A DNA stretch of 32,152 nt from positions 1-32,152 of the forward strand of contig JAJRTY010000039.1 of NCBI GenBank assembly GCA_024278055.1, in the 5' to 3' direction. This document shows positions 24,616 to 32,152 of this stretch, one piece after another. Every line of letters begins with the position of its first letter. The first letter of the stretch is position 1. Made by a program: the position numbers and the translations under genes. This stretch comes from Alphaproteobacteria bacterium (lineage in GTDB: Bacteria > Pseudomonadota > Alphaproteobacteria > Rhizobiales > JAJFHR01). The notes under the pieces are model-generated. The model was not told the origin of the DNA, searched no databases, and saw only the letters and a list, made by a program, of their open reading frames with translations.

Positions 24616-25701
24616 GTGAACTGGATTAAGAATGTTGTCAGACCCAAAATTAAAGGGTTTTTAGGCACCCGTGATGTGCCTGATAACAAGTGGATCAAAT
24701 GCCCTGATACCGGTCAAATGGTGTTTCACAGTGATCTTGAAGCCAACCAGTTGGTCATTCCCGGCAGCGGTTATCATATGCGGGTGCCTTCAAAAGAGCG
24801 GCTGAAGCAGTTGTTCGATGGCGGCGAATATGAGACTATCAAGACGCCGGAAGTAGCGCTCGACCCGCTGAAATTCCGTGACGAGAAACGCTACACGGAT
24901 CGCCTCAAGGATGCCCGCAGTAAAACCGGACTGGATGATGCTGTAGCGGTTGCCATGGGCCCGTTAAAAGATTTGACAGTAGTCGCAGCGGTCCAGGATT
25001 TTTCCTTTATGGGTGGGTCATTGGGGATGGCTGCCGGTGAAGCCATTGTCACCGGCATGATGTGTGCGGTTGAAAATGAATGCCCATTTATTCTGTTTGC
25101 AGCCGCTGGTGGTGCGCGCATGCAGGAGGGGATCCTTTCCCTGATGCAAATGCCCAGCACGACTGTGGCAGTGCAGAGATTGCGCGAGGCCAATCTGCCT
25201 TATATTGTGGTGTTGACCAATCCGACAACGGGAGGGGTTACCGCTTCTTACGCCATGCTCGGGGATATTCATATTGCAGAGCCTGGTGCGCTTATCGGTT
25301 TTGCAGGCCCACGGGTTATTGAGCAGACCATTCGCGAAAAACTGCCTGAAGGCTTCCAGAGATCCGAGTTTTTGCTCGAACACGGGATGATAGATATGGT
25401 GGTCCACCGCCATGAGCTTCGTGATACGTTGAGCCGGTTAGCCCGGATGTTGACAAAATCACCTGCCGCAGCCGATGCCGGTTCAAAGCTTACCCTGCTG
25501 AGTGATGTGCCTAAAGAAGAAACGGTAAAATCCGAACTGCCGGCATCGAAAGAAGATGGTGAGGAAAAAGACCTTCTTGCTGCCGAAATGACAGATGCGC
25601 GCGAAGCTGACGTAAAACCGCACCGCAATTCCAGGCCGGTCAAAGCTGCAAAAACCAAACTTTCGACACCACAGTCGGGCGCCAGACCTGAGCCCGCCTA
25701 A
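24616..25701 (+). CDS. accD: Acetyl-CoA carboxylase carboxyltransferase subunit beta
   Basis: About 361 residues from GTG 24616, which gives the common alphaproteobacterial start [12 protein letters not shown]. The crotonase-type carboxyltransferase core is complete: [40 protein letters not shown], and [12 protein letters not shown]. The zinc-ribbon region keeps only one clear Cys ([16 protein letters not shown]), as in many alphaproteobacteria. The C-terminus adds about 70 acidic and basic, probably disordered, residues after the core. It follows trpA by 69 bases and precedes folC, the usual order. It transfers the carboxyl group to acetyl-CoA with AccA. Confidence 0.95.
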   Translation: MNWIKNVVRPKIKGFLGTRDVPDNKWIKCPDTGQMVFHSDLEANQLVIPGSGYHMRVPSKERLKQLFDGGEYETIKTPEVALDPLKFRDEKRYTDRLKDARSKTGLDDAVAVAMGPLKDLTVVAAVQDFSFMGGSLGMAAGEAIVTGMMCAVENECPFILFAAAGGARMQEGILSLMQMPSTTVAVQRLREANLPYIVVLTNPTTGGVTASYAMLGDIHIAEPGALIGFAGPRVIEQTIREKLPEGFQRSEFLLEHGMIDMVVHRHELRDTLSRLARMLTKSPAAADAGSKLTLLSDVPKEETVKSELPASKEDGEEKDLLAAEMTDAREADVKPHRNSRPVKAAKTKLSTPQSGARPEPA

Positions 25702-25710
25702 GGTGTAGTG

Positions 25711-25735
25711 CCTCGGCGCTCCTGAGGTTTTTCAA
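25711..25735 (+). terminator. Weak terminator after accD
   Basis: CCTCGG pairs with CCTGAGG (one bulged T) around a CGCT loop and is followed by TTTTTC. It lies ten bases after the accD stop and may only attenuate read-through into folC. Confidence 0.4.
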
Positions 25736-25757
25736 AAACTTTAAACTTGAGGTTTTC

Positions 25758-27083
25758 ATGGCTCTTAGCGATGAGATTTTGACGCGGTTGCTCGGCCTCC
25801 ACCCCAAGAGCATTGACCTGTCCCTGGAGCGCCTTGAGCGATTATTGGCGGCACTGAAACACCCTGAAGAAAAATTACCGCCGGTGATCCATCTTGCCGG
25901 TACCATCGGCAAGGGGTCGGTTCTCAGCTATATGGCCACCTGCCTGGAAGCAGCCGGTGCGCGTGTTCACAGCTATACTTCTCCCCATCTTGTGCGTTTT
26001 CATGAGCGCATTCGTTTGGCCGGTGATACGGGGACAAGTCAGCACATCGATGAAAACCATCTTTCCGCCTTGCTGGAAGAATGCGAAGTGGCCAATGATG
26101 GCGACCCCATAACTTTTTTTGAAATTACCACAGCGGCTGCTTTTCTGGCCTTTTCTCGCCACCGGGCTGATTTTCTGCTGCTGGAAACCGGGCTTGGCGG
26201 CAGGCTGGATGCCACCAACGTCATTGACCGTCCGGCCCTCACCATTCTCACCTCGATCGATATGGATCACCAACAGTATCTGGGCGACACTCTGGAAGAG
26301 ATTGCCGCAGAAAAGGCCGGTATTTTAAAAACTGACGTACCGTGCATTGTGGCCCCGCAAAAAGAGGCTGGCCTTGGAGTTATTGAACGTATTGCAGCGC
26401 GGACACGTAGTCCGCTTTTGATCGCCAATCAGGATTGGCAGGCTTTTGAACAACATGGCCGTCTGGTCTATCAGGATGAGGCGGGATTGCTCGATTTGCC
26501 GCTGCCGCGCCTTGCCGGGCGCCACCAGATAGACAATGCCGGAACCGCAATTGCTGCGTTGCGGGCGCTGGATTTTTCACCACTGACAACTAAACATATT
26601 GAAGAGGGCTTGCGCCAGACCCGCTGGCCCGCCCGGCTCGAGCGGCTGGAACCTGGTATCTGCCATGAGTTTACCGGTGAAAATACCGAAATATGGCTCG
26701 ATGGCGGGCACAACCCCCATGCCGCAAGAGCTGTGGCAACGGCTCTGGCCGATCTTGAAGATCGTGTGCCCAAACCCGTTGTGCTCATTTTGGGCATGTT
26801 GAATACCAAGGAAATAGGTAACTATCTGGCACCGTTTAAAGGTCTGTGCGAACGGATAATCACTGTGAGAATACCGGGTGAGGAAAATGCCGTGAGTGCT
26901 GAAGACCTTGGCCTGGAAGCGGTTAAACTCGGTTTTACAACTACGTCTTCGCCCAGCCTCGAACTCGCCCTCAAACAGGTGGCTTCAAACGGCGACAAAG
27001 AGCAACGGCTGTTAATCTGCGGTTCGCTTTATCTGGCGGGAAATGTGTTGAAACTACACCGCGGCAATGTGGCAGCGGTGTAG
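25758..27083 (+). CDS. folC: Dihydrofolate/folylpolyglutamate synthase
   Basis: A 441-residue Mur-ligase-type enzyme. The P-loop GTIGKGS is at 48-54, followed by YTSPHLVRFHERIR, the FEITTAAAF and ETGLGGRLDATN blocks, and LDGGHNPHA in the C-terminal domain. It adds glutamate to folates. The ATG at 25758 has GAGG eight bases upstream. The stop lies 49 bases from the convergent trxA. Confidence 0.95.
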   Translation: MALSDEILTRLLGLHPKSIDLSLERLERLLAALKHPEEKLPPVIHLAGTIGKGSVLSYMATCLEAAGARVHSYTSPHLVRFHERIRLAGDTGTSQHIDENHLSALLEECEVANDGDPITFFEITTAAAFLAFSRHRADFLLLETGLGGRLDATNVIDRPALTILTSIDMDHQQYLGDTLEEIAAEKAGILKTDVPCIVAPQKEAGLGVIERIAARTRSPLLIANQDWQAFEQHGRLVYQDEAGLLDLPLPRLAGRHQIDNAGTAIAALRALDFSPLTTKHIEEGLRQTRWPARLERLEPGICHEFTGENTEIWLDGGHNPHAARAVATALADLEDRVPKPVVLILGMLNTKEIGNYLAPFKGLCERIITVRIPGEENAVSAEDLGLEAVKLGFTTTSSPSLELALKQVASNGDKEQRLLICGSLYLAGNVLKLHRGNVAAV

Positions 27084-27132
27084 TTTGGATAAATATACAA
27101 GAATCTTTATTCGAAAGTCCTGAAGCCGGCCT

Positions 27133-27453
27133 CTAGAGCGATTCTTCAATCCATTCGACGATTTTGCCTTTGGGCAAAGCGCCAACTTTTGTTGACGCCA
27201 CTTCACCGTTTTTGAAAATCATCAACGTCGGAATGCCGCGCACGCCATATTTGGAAGGCACGTTGGGGTTTTCATCAATGTTGATCTTGATGACCTTGAC
27301 GCGGCCATCCATTTCAGTTGAAATTTCTTCCAGTGCAGGGCCGATCTGCTTGCACGGGCCGCACCATTCCGCCCAGAAATCAACGACGACCGGTTCGGTG
27401 GAACGAAGTACGTCGGCGTCAAATGACGCATCGGTTACAGGTGTTGTTGCCAT
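27133..27453 (-). CDS. trxA: Thioredoxin
   Basis: A 106-residue thioredoxin with the redox motif [10 protein letters not shown] and the cis-Pro loop [16 protein letters not shown] and [10 protein letters not shown] are typical of TrxA. The longer open frame upstream is not used: ATG 27453 begins the common [11 protein letters not shown]. It is convergent with folC and divergent from the M24 gene, in its usual alphaproteobacterial place. Confidence 0.96.
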   Translation of the reverse strand: MATTPVTDASFDADVLRSTEPVVVDFWAEWCGPCKQIGPALEEISTEMDGRVKVIKINIDENPNVPSKYGVRGIPTLMIFKNGEVASTKVGALPKGKIVEWIEESL

Positions 27454-27627
27454 ATTCAGATACCTTTTAGGCTGTCGCCATCTTTGTGGCGGATGAAACA
27501 TACATGGTGCCAACCTAGTAATGCGGGAAGATAACGTCAAGATGAATGCAGGTTTTAAATTTACTGGCTTTATTTCGTAATCCGGCGCGTTAATGTGCAG
27601 GTCAGGATTAGCTTGAAAGAGAAATTT

Positions 27628-28821
27628 ATGAATAATTCCCCACAAGGCCCTCTGCTAAACTTTACCCTCGAAGAATTTGCCACCCGCCTGCATAAAACCC
27701 AAACGGCAATGGAGGTGGCACAGATTGACACTCTGGTGGTTTGCGATCCTTCCAACATGCACTGGCTCACCGGCTATGATGGCTGGTCGTTTTATGTTCA
27801 TCAGTGTGTGATTGTTCCAGCCCAGGGTGATCCGATCTGGTTTGGCCGTGGTATCGATGTCAATGGTGCGCGTCACCGCACCTGGCTGAGTGAAGATAAT
27901 ATTATCGAATACCCCGATCATTACGTCATGAGTACTGAGCGTCATCCGATGGATTTCCTGGCAGAAGTGCTCACTGCCAAAGGGCTGTCTTCGGGGGTTA
28001 TCGGGGTTGAGATGGATAATTACTATTATTCCGCTGCCGCGCACGCATCCCTGGTCAATAATCTGCCAAATGCCACCGTGAAAGATTGCCGCAGTCTGGT
28101 GAACTGGCAACGGACAGTCAAATCGCCCCAGGAGCTGGATTATATGCGCAAGGCTGGCAGGATTGTTGAGGCCATGCATGCACGTATCCGGGCAAATGTG
28201 AGACCCGGTCTGCCCAAATATGAACTTGTGGCAGAAATCTATGATGCAAGTTTGCGCGGTGTTGCAGGCATTGGTGGTGACTATCCCGCTATTGTGCCAA
28301 TGCTGCCGTCTGGTGTTGAAGCTTCGGCGTCACACCTGACCTGGGACGAGCGGAAATTTAAAATCGGTGAAGGCACGTTTTTCGAGATTGCCGGCTGTTA
28401 CCGGCGTTATCATTGTCCGTTATCGCGGACCATGTATATGGGCAAGCCCGAGGCTAAGTTTCTCGAGGCCGAAAAAGCGGTGCTTGAAGGCCTTGAAGCG
28501 GGGCTGGAACAGGCCAGACCGGGCAATGTTTGCGAAGATATAGCCAATGCTTTTTTTGCGGTATTGAAAAAATCCGGCATCGACAAAGACAGTCGGGCCG
28601 GCTATCCCATCGGCGTGTCATATCCGCCCGATTGGGGTGAGCGCACCATGAGCCTGCGCCCGGGTGACAAAAGTGTTCTTGAGCCCAACATGACTTTTCA
28701 TTTCATGCCTGGCCTGTGGCTGGATGACTGGGGGCTGGAAATTACCGAAAGCATTATCATTACCGAGGCGGGTCCTGAGTTCCTGTCAAATGTACCGCGT
28801 GAATTATTCATTGTGGATTGA
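27628..28821 (+). CDS. M24 (creatinase-like) family protein, ectoine hydrolase DoeA-like
   Basis: A 397-residue protein with a creatinase N-terminal domain (about 10-155: [23 protein letters not shown], then [17 protein letters not shown]) and a pita-bread C-terminal domain (about 165-390). The metal ligands of true aminopeptidases are mostly absent: [19 protein letters not shown] replaces the Asp-bearing strand, as in creatinase and ectoine hydrolase. Length and many blocks resemble DoeA/EutD, which opens the ectoine ring. No doeB, doeC or doeD gene is near, so the substrate is unproven. The short leader AAGAGAAA precedes the ATG; the stop is 17 bases before the next gene. Confidence 0.75.
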   Translation: MNNSPQGPLLNFTLEEFATRLHKTQTAMEVAQIDTLVVCDPSNMHWLTGYDGWSFYVHQCVIVPAQGDPIWFGRGIDVNGARHRTWLSEDNIIEYPDHYVMSTERHPMDFLAEVLTAKGLSSGVIGVEMDNYYYSAAAHASLVNNLPNATVKDCRSLVNWQRTVKSPQELDYMRKAGRIVEAMHARIRANVRPGLPKYELVAEIYDASLRGVAGIGGDYPAIVPMLPSGVEASASHLTWDERKFKIGEGTFFEIAGCYRRYHCPLSRTMYMGKPEAKFLEAEKAVLEGLEAGLEQARPGNVCEDIANAFFAVLKKSGIDKDSRAGYPIGVSYPPDWGERTMSLRPGDKSVLEPNMTFHFMPGLWLDDWGLEITESIIITEAGPEFLSNVPRELFIVD

Positions 28822-28838
28822 GGCTGGCGCTAAAAATT

Positions 28839-29504
28839 ATGGGTAAGTTGGCATACTTCAAGCTGTTTATTCTTGTCGCCATCACGGTTTTGATTCTGTC
28901 GTTTAACTGGTGGGGGAGCAAAGTCGGCCTGTCGCTGGATTTGCCCGACGGCACTTCCCTGCGCGCATGGTTCAGTGAACTGGGAGCCTGGGGTCCTGCC
29001 ACAGTCATCGGCTCGATGATTGTGGCAATTCTTGTAAGCCCTATCCCCAGCGCTCCTATTGCGCTGGCTGCCGGTGCTATTTACGGACATGTCTGGGGCA
29101 CGCTTTATGTTTTGACCGGGGCAGAAATCGGTGCCATCGCTGCTTTTTGCATTTCCCGGTACTTGGGGCAGGATTTATTGCGTCAATGGTTTGGTGAAAA
29201 GCTTGGCCGCAGTCTGGTCGGCTCACAGAATTTTTTGATGGCAAGTGTTTTTGCCAGCCGGTTGATGCCTTTTATTTCCTTTGATATCGTCAGTTATGCT
29301 GCCGGTCTAACGCCTTTGTCCTTCTGGCGATTTGCCATCGCTACATTTGCCGGCATCATACCGGCAAGTTTTGTACTCGCCCACGTGGGGAGTGAAATGG
29401 TGGCTGATGAAACAGATCGAATGCTGACGGCGGTGGCTGTTCTGGGCGCTTTGACAGCGCTGCCGTTTGTTATCAGGTTTTTTGCCAAATCGCAGCGTGA
29501 TTGA
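28839..29504 (+). CDS. TVP38/TMEM64 (VTT domain) membrane protein
   Basis: A 221-residue inner-membrane protein with about five or six hydrophobic spans. SPIPSAPIALAAGAIYG and FASRLMPFISFDIVSYAAGLTPLSFWRF are the signature loops of the VTT (DedA-like) fold; the re-entrant Gly/Pro segments are intact. DedA-type proteins are linked to lipid-carrier flipping and membrane homeostasis, but the substrate of this branch is unknown. ATG 28839 is preferred; a TTG at 28818 overlaps the previous stop. It is probably co-transcribed with the M24 gene. Confidence 0.85.
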   Translation: MGKLAYFKLFILVAITVLILSFNWWGSKVGLSLDLPDGTSLRAWFSELGAWGPATVIGSMIVAILVSPIPSAPIALAAGAIYGHVWGTLYVLTGAEIGAIAAFCISRYLGQDLLRQWFGEKLGRSLVGSQNFLMASVFASRLMPFISFDIVSYAAGLTPLSFWRFAIATFAGIIPASFVLAHVGSEMVADETDRMLTAVAVLGALTALPFVIRFFAKSQRD

Positions 29505-29914
29505 TACCTGACCAGGGGTGGGTACCGCCTAAATCCAGTGCAGATTTTTACCGCAGTATATGGGTTTGCAAAAGAAATAGAATCACGTTGCCTGATTCTA
29601 TTATATGTCAATGTAATCTAGTGATAAAAATGAGACATATGGCATTCTTTTTTTCCAAAACTTCCATAGTTTGCGGTCAAGAGGAATGCTTAAAGGTTCC
29701 TGTTTTTTTTGAGCCCCGGCAAAAAACTGTATTTTAACTATAAATATTCGTGACTTGTGGCCATATCGACATAAAGGGCTGCCTTGAGGTGAGATTTTTA
29801 ACGAAAATGGCCAGTTTTGATTCTGGTCAAAAGTGTAACATTTTTGCTCTATCACTATCTCGTGAAATCTGGTTAATTGTATTTTTACCACAACTTGGTT
29901 AACACTGTTACATT
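29505..29914. other. 410-base intergenic gap
   Basis: No convincing gene. It begins with a short GC-poor tail, has a 9-bp hairpin at 29577-29601, and is strongly AT-rich toward the next start. A minus-strand frame at 29601-29891 has no signs of selection. Promoter elements for the small secreted gene are probably near 29860-29910 but cannot be fixed. Confidence 0.5.
29577..29605 (+). terminator. Hairpin after the TVP38-type gene
   Basis: ATAGAATCA (29577-29585) pairs perfectly with TGATTCTAT (29593-29601) around CGTTGCC, followed by TATAT. It is AT-rich and 73 bases after the stop, so termination is only possible, not sure. Confidence 0.4.
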
Positions 29915-30289
29915 ATGAGATTGCTGTTAATATTTGTTGGACTTTTTTACGTGACTTTTTTCTCGGTCGCGCAAAGTGCTGTGCCAGCTTACATTCAACC
30001 ATACATCGACCAGGCAGCCACTTTAAGTGCCGATGATTGCGATAATCATTCGCTTAAAAATCTGGCCGTCAGTCAATGTAGTCTCACCAAAGTTTCCGGA
30101 ACTCAAGATACCTATAAGGACTCACCGGCTGGAGAAGATCTATCCATGGTTTGCCTGTTTCACGCGATTGCCATGGAATCGTCAGCCTATATTGAGTCAG
30201 CGACCGAAAAACAAATACCGATTTTGACCAGACGACTGGTTGCGCTGCAACCTTTCAGCATTAAAAAACCGCCTCGAATGACTTCTTGA
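29915..30289 (+). CDS. Small secreted protein of unknown function
   Basis: A 124-residue protein with a clear signal peptide (MRLLLIFVGLFYVTFFSVAQSA, cleavage after about residue 22). The mature part contains three cysteines (ADDCDNH, VSQCSLT, MVCLFHA) and is otherwise unremarkable. It lies 48 bases before the first L,D-transpeptidase and may be transcribed with it, which would point to an envelope role. No family recognised. Confidence 0.5.
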   Translation: MRLLLIFVGLFYVTFFSVAQSAVPAYIQPYIDQAATLSADDCDNHSLKNLAVSQCSLTKVSGTQDTYKDSPAGEDLSMVCLFHAIAMESSAYIESATEKQIPILTRRLVALQPFSIKKPPRMTS

Positions 30290-30337
30290 AAATCTCCCGA
30301 ACATCTAATTTTTGATCATTCAGTCAGGGGACTCTTA

Positions 30338-30895
30338 ATGTTGGATAGAAGAACTGTTCTATTATCGGGCTTGGCCATAGCCCTCACACCGAAAGTGGCT
30401 TTGGCCCACAGAAAGAAAAAATTTGTACTCGACCCGAAGTATATGCCACAACTTGTCAACTGGTCTGGCTATCCGGTCGGAACAGTGGTTGTTGACCCGA
30501 AAAATCGGTTTTTGTACCTTGTTGAATCACCTTCGCAGGCCCGGCGCTACGGCGTTGGTGTTGGCAGGGCCGGTCTTGCATTCAAAGGTAAGGCCAGGGT
30601 TGGCAGAAAAGTCAAATGGCCATGGTGGAGACCGACCAATAATATGATACGTCGTTCACCACAAAAATATGCGCGATTTGCCAAGGGCGTGCCTGGTGGT
30701 CTTAGTAATCCACTAGGTGCCAGAGCGCTGTATCTCTATCGTAATGGTCGTGATACGCTGTATCGGATTCACGGGACCAATCAACCATCAACCATCGGCA
30801 AGGCGGTTTCCAACGGCTGCATACGTATGCTGAATGAACATGTCAAAGATCTCTATGAGCGGGTACCAAAGGGTGCTCAAGTTGTCGTCATTTAG
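30338..30895 (+). CDS. L,D-transpeptidase (YkuD family), Tat-type signal
   Basis: A 185-residue enzyme that forms 3-3 peptidoglycan cross-links or attaches proteins to peptidoglycan in the periplasm. The active site is HGT at 145-147 and SNGCIR with Cys161; Asn replaces the usual His of SHGC. The N-terminus [23 protein letters not shown] has a twin-arginine motif and a cleavage-like ALA. AGGGGAC lies six bases before the ATG. It is a close tandem paralogue of the next gene. Confidence 0.9.
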   Translation: MLDRRTVLLSGLAIALTPKVALAHRKKKFVLDPKYMPQLVNWSGYPVGTVVVDPKNRFLYLVESPSQARRYGVGVGRAGLAFKGKARVGRKVKWPWWRPTNNMIRRSPQKYARFAKGVPGGLSNPLGARALYLYRNGRDTLYRIHGTNQPSTIGKAVSNGCIRMLNEHVKDLYERVPKGAQVVVI

Positions 30896-30932
30896 GTCCG
30901 ACACCTAATGCTCTGAAAGCAAGGAAAAAGTA

Positions 30933-31604
30933 ATGCAAGAAAAAAGTAAAATCAGCCGTCGCCCGTTTATACTAGGCGGATTGAGTCTGGGTGGTCTTAC
31001 CCTGACCGGTTGTGCAACCGCCCAGCGATCCGGGAATGCAGCACCAATCTCAAACCCGCAACTCGCTGCTATGTATGGGCCTCGTCCCAATGAGAGGTTT
31101 CCCATACCGGCAGCAGATATCAGTCAGGTGGACCCGAAATATTACAGGACTGAAGTGGATGCCCCCAAAGGCATTCCTGCAGGAACTGTTTATGTGGATA
31201 CACAAAACTTCTACCTCTATCTGGTGCGCAGAGACAAAAGAGCCATACGTTATGGTGTCGGTCTTGGTCGGGCCGGGTTTGAATGGCAGGGCACGGGCCG
31301 AATTGCCTGGAAAAGGAAATGGCCAACATGGACACCGCCTGCCCACATGATTGAACGCCAGCCGGAGCTTGAAATCTACAGTGCCGCAAACGGTGGCATG
31401 CCGGCAGGTTTGAAAAATCCATTGGGAGCGCGTGCTCTGTATATTTATCAGGGCGGCAAGGATACGCTTTACCGGCTGCACGGAACGCCTGAGGCGTTTT
31501 CAATCGGCAAGGCGGTATCAAGTGGTTGCGTGCGTCTGCTCAATCAGGATGTTATTGACCTTTATCCACGGGTGCCCAATGGCACCAGAATTATCGTGGT
31601 GTAA
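30933..31604 (+). CDS. L,D-transpeptidase (YkuD family), Tat/lipoprotein signal
   Basis: A 223-residue paralogue of the previous gene. It keeps HGT (His183) and SSGCVR (Cys199), with Ser in place of the usual His. The N-terminus has SRRPFILGG, a twin-arginine motif, followed by the lipobox LTGC (Cys about 27), so it is probably a Tat-exported lipoprotein. Shared blocks such as [14 protein letters not shown] and SIGKAVS show recent tandem duplication. A strong terminator follows at 31617. Confidence 0.9.
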   Translation: MQEKSKISRRPFILGGLSLGGLTLTGCATAQRSGNAAPISNPQLAAMYGPRPNERFPIPAADISQVDPKYYRTEVDAPKGIPAGTVYVDTQNFYLYLVRRDKRAIRYGVGLGRAGFEWQGTGRIAWKRKWPTWTPPAHMIERQPELEIYSAANGGMPAGLKNPLGARALYIYQGGKDTLYRLHGTPEAFSIGKAVSSGCVRLLNQDVIDLYPRVPNGTRIIVV

Positions 31605-31616
31605 AAATCAAATCAG

Positions 31617-31656
31617 GGCGTTGTAAATCACGGGTTGATTTGCAACGCCTTTTAAT
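31617..31656. terminator. Bidirectional terminator
   Basis: A 14-bp stem, GGCGTTGTAAATCA (31617-31630) with TGATTTGCAACGCC (31636-31649), one G-T pair and a five-base loop, followed by TTTTAAT. It serves the L,D-transpeptidase unit; the reverse direction may serve the minus-strand gene beyond. Confidence 0.8.
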
Positions 31657-31671
31657 CAAACCACTGCTGTT

Positions 31672-32015
31672 TCAGGCGTTTGGCAAAGTGATAAATCCGG
31701 AGATCTGCTCTTGATTGCTGAAAGCCAGCATGGTCGCCTGTCTTACGTCCGGGACTATCGACACATTTGAAATTTCTTTCACTGTATGCTGGAAGTTTAA
31801 TCTGTGAGCAACACGTCCGGTTTTCAGATCCACTACCATCAATCCACACTGCGGTTCCTCATTGCGCTTTTTCAGTACACGTTTTAAGGGAAGTTTTTTG
31901 AAACCATCATCCTCACGCGGGCGCGAGATGCCGATAACAGCCCAGTTTCCAATAAAAGCCAAACCACGGGCATAGCCGGGGCACTGACACACGGGAACGA
32001 ATTTCCCGGTCTTTA
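31672..32015 (-). pseudogene. TIGR03032/DUF4915 family protein, 5' part removed by an IS630 element
   Basis: The minus-strand frame reads KTGKFVPVCQCPGYARGL, then WAVIGISRPRED, CGLMVVDLKTGRVAHRL and VSIVPDVRQATML, the typical end of TIGR03032 proteins (usually well over 300 residues). Homology runs up to position 32014, where a TA dinucleotide and an IS630-type end begin, so the rest of the gene is cut off. The predicted starts in the remaining piece are artefacts. The function of the family is not established. Confidence 0.75.
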
Positions 32016-32152
32016 GAGCGGTTCACGTTTTGATTGAATCGAAAAGGGATTCCCTTTTGTTTTAATTTGTGATTCAAGATGCATGCTGGGGCAAGGAGGC
32101 CAGCATGCATGGTAAAACCTTATTCAAACGATCTCAGGGAGCGCGCAGTTGC
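32014..32152 (+). mobile_element. Left end of an IS630-family insertion sequence
   Basis: The element starts after TA 32014-32015 with GAGCGGTTCACGTTTTGATTG, a typical IS630 end. A short leader follows, then the transposase start. Insertion at TA is the rule for this family. The right end lies outside the window. Its leader holds a stem of ATGCATGCTGG and CCAGCATGCAT (32079-32110). Confidence 0.75.
32109..32152 (+). CDS. IS630 family transposase, N-terminal fragment at the window edge
   Basis: From ATG 32109 the frame reads MVKPYSNDLRERAV, matching the usual N-terminus of IS630 transposases ('xxKPYSxDLRERVV'). AAGGAGG at 32093-32099 is the ribosome site, in the loop of an 11-bp inverted repeat that ends within the start codon. 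Only 14 codons are visible; the remainder lies beyond 32152. Confidence 0.7.
   Translation, partial: MVKPYSNDLRERAV

Noticed and set aside
27454-27645. Long N-terminal extension of thioredoxin
   Set aside because: The core [11 protein letters not shown] start at 27453 gives the normal 106 residues; the extension overlaps the divergent promoter.
29601-29891. 96-residue minus-strand frame in the 410-base gap
   Set aside because: It crosses the hairpin and AT-rich promoter region, and no domain or family-like pattern is seen.

Overview
The window looks like a chromosomal segment of an alphaproteobacterium, probably Hyphomicrobiales-like (inference from gene content and order, not from a marker phylogeny). 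The main support is the backbone FYDLN-type zinc protein - aroA - cmk - rpsA - sppA - ihfB - lapA followed by trpF-trpB-trpA-accD-folC-trxA, an order familiar from that group. A short TA-flanked palindrome typical of rhizobial intergenic repeats fits as well.

Layout. (1) 1-732: the edge of a tRNA-Arg(CCG) and a small metallophosphoesterase. (2) 947-5868: a dissimilatory sulfur locus, aprM-aprB-aprA-sat, with a convergent CysH-like gene overlapping the end of sat. With AprM rather than Qmo genes beside it, this reads as the oxidative route sulfite -> APS -> sulfate + ATP. (3) 5869-6500: a long regulatory gap with a perfect FNR/FixK box and a well-placed -10. (4) 6501-10474: a two-gene unit, a P-loop NTPase with an unusual N-terminal domain and an ABC exporter fused to an alpha/beta hydrolase; this is the least familiar system here. 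(5) 10475-11483: a small lipoprotein, palindromes, a possible IS481 scrap and tRNA-Ala(GGC). (6) 11579-17933: the housekeeping block. (7) 17934-21801: an insertion between lapA and trpF holding an ornithine-cyclodeaminase-like relic, a secreted calcium-loop protein, a CelD-type acetyltransferase, a small conserved protein, and a divergent SRPBCC/TetR pair with two matching palindromic operators. (8) 21822-27453: trp-acc-fol-trx. (9) 27628-31604: an ectoine-hydrolase-like M24 protein, a TVP38-type membrane protein, a small secreted protein and two tandem L,D-transpeptidases. (10) 31617-32152: a terminator, then a TIGR03032-type gene cut by an IS630-family element that runs off the window.

Three conserved genes carry single-nucleotide lesions: an in-frame TAA in sat (codon 42), an in-frame TAA in cmk (codon 150), and a one-base deletion in trpA. 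Because cmk is normally essential, either these are sequence errors or the genome is genuinely eroding. The IS630 hit and the gene relics fit erosion, but the sequence alone cannot decide.
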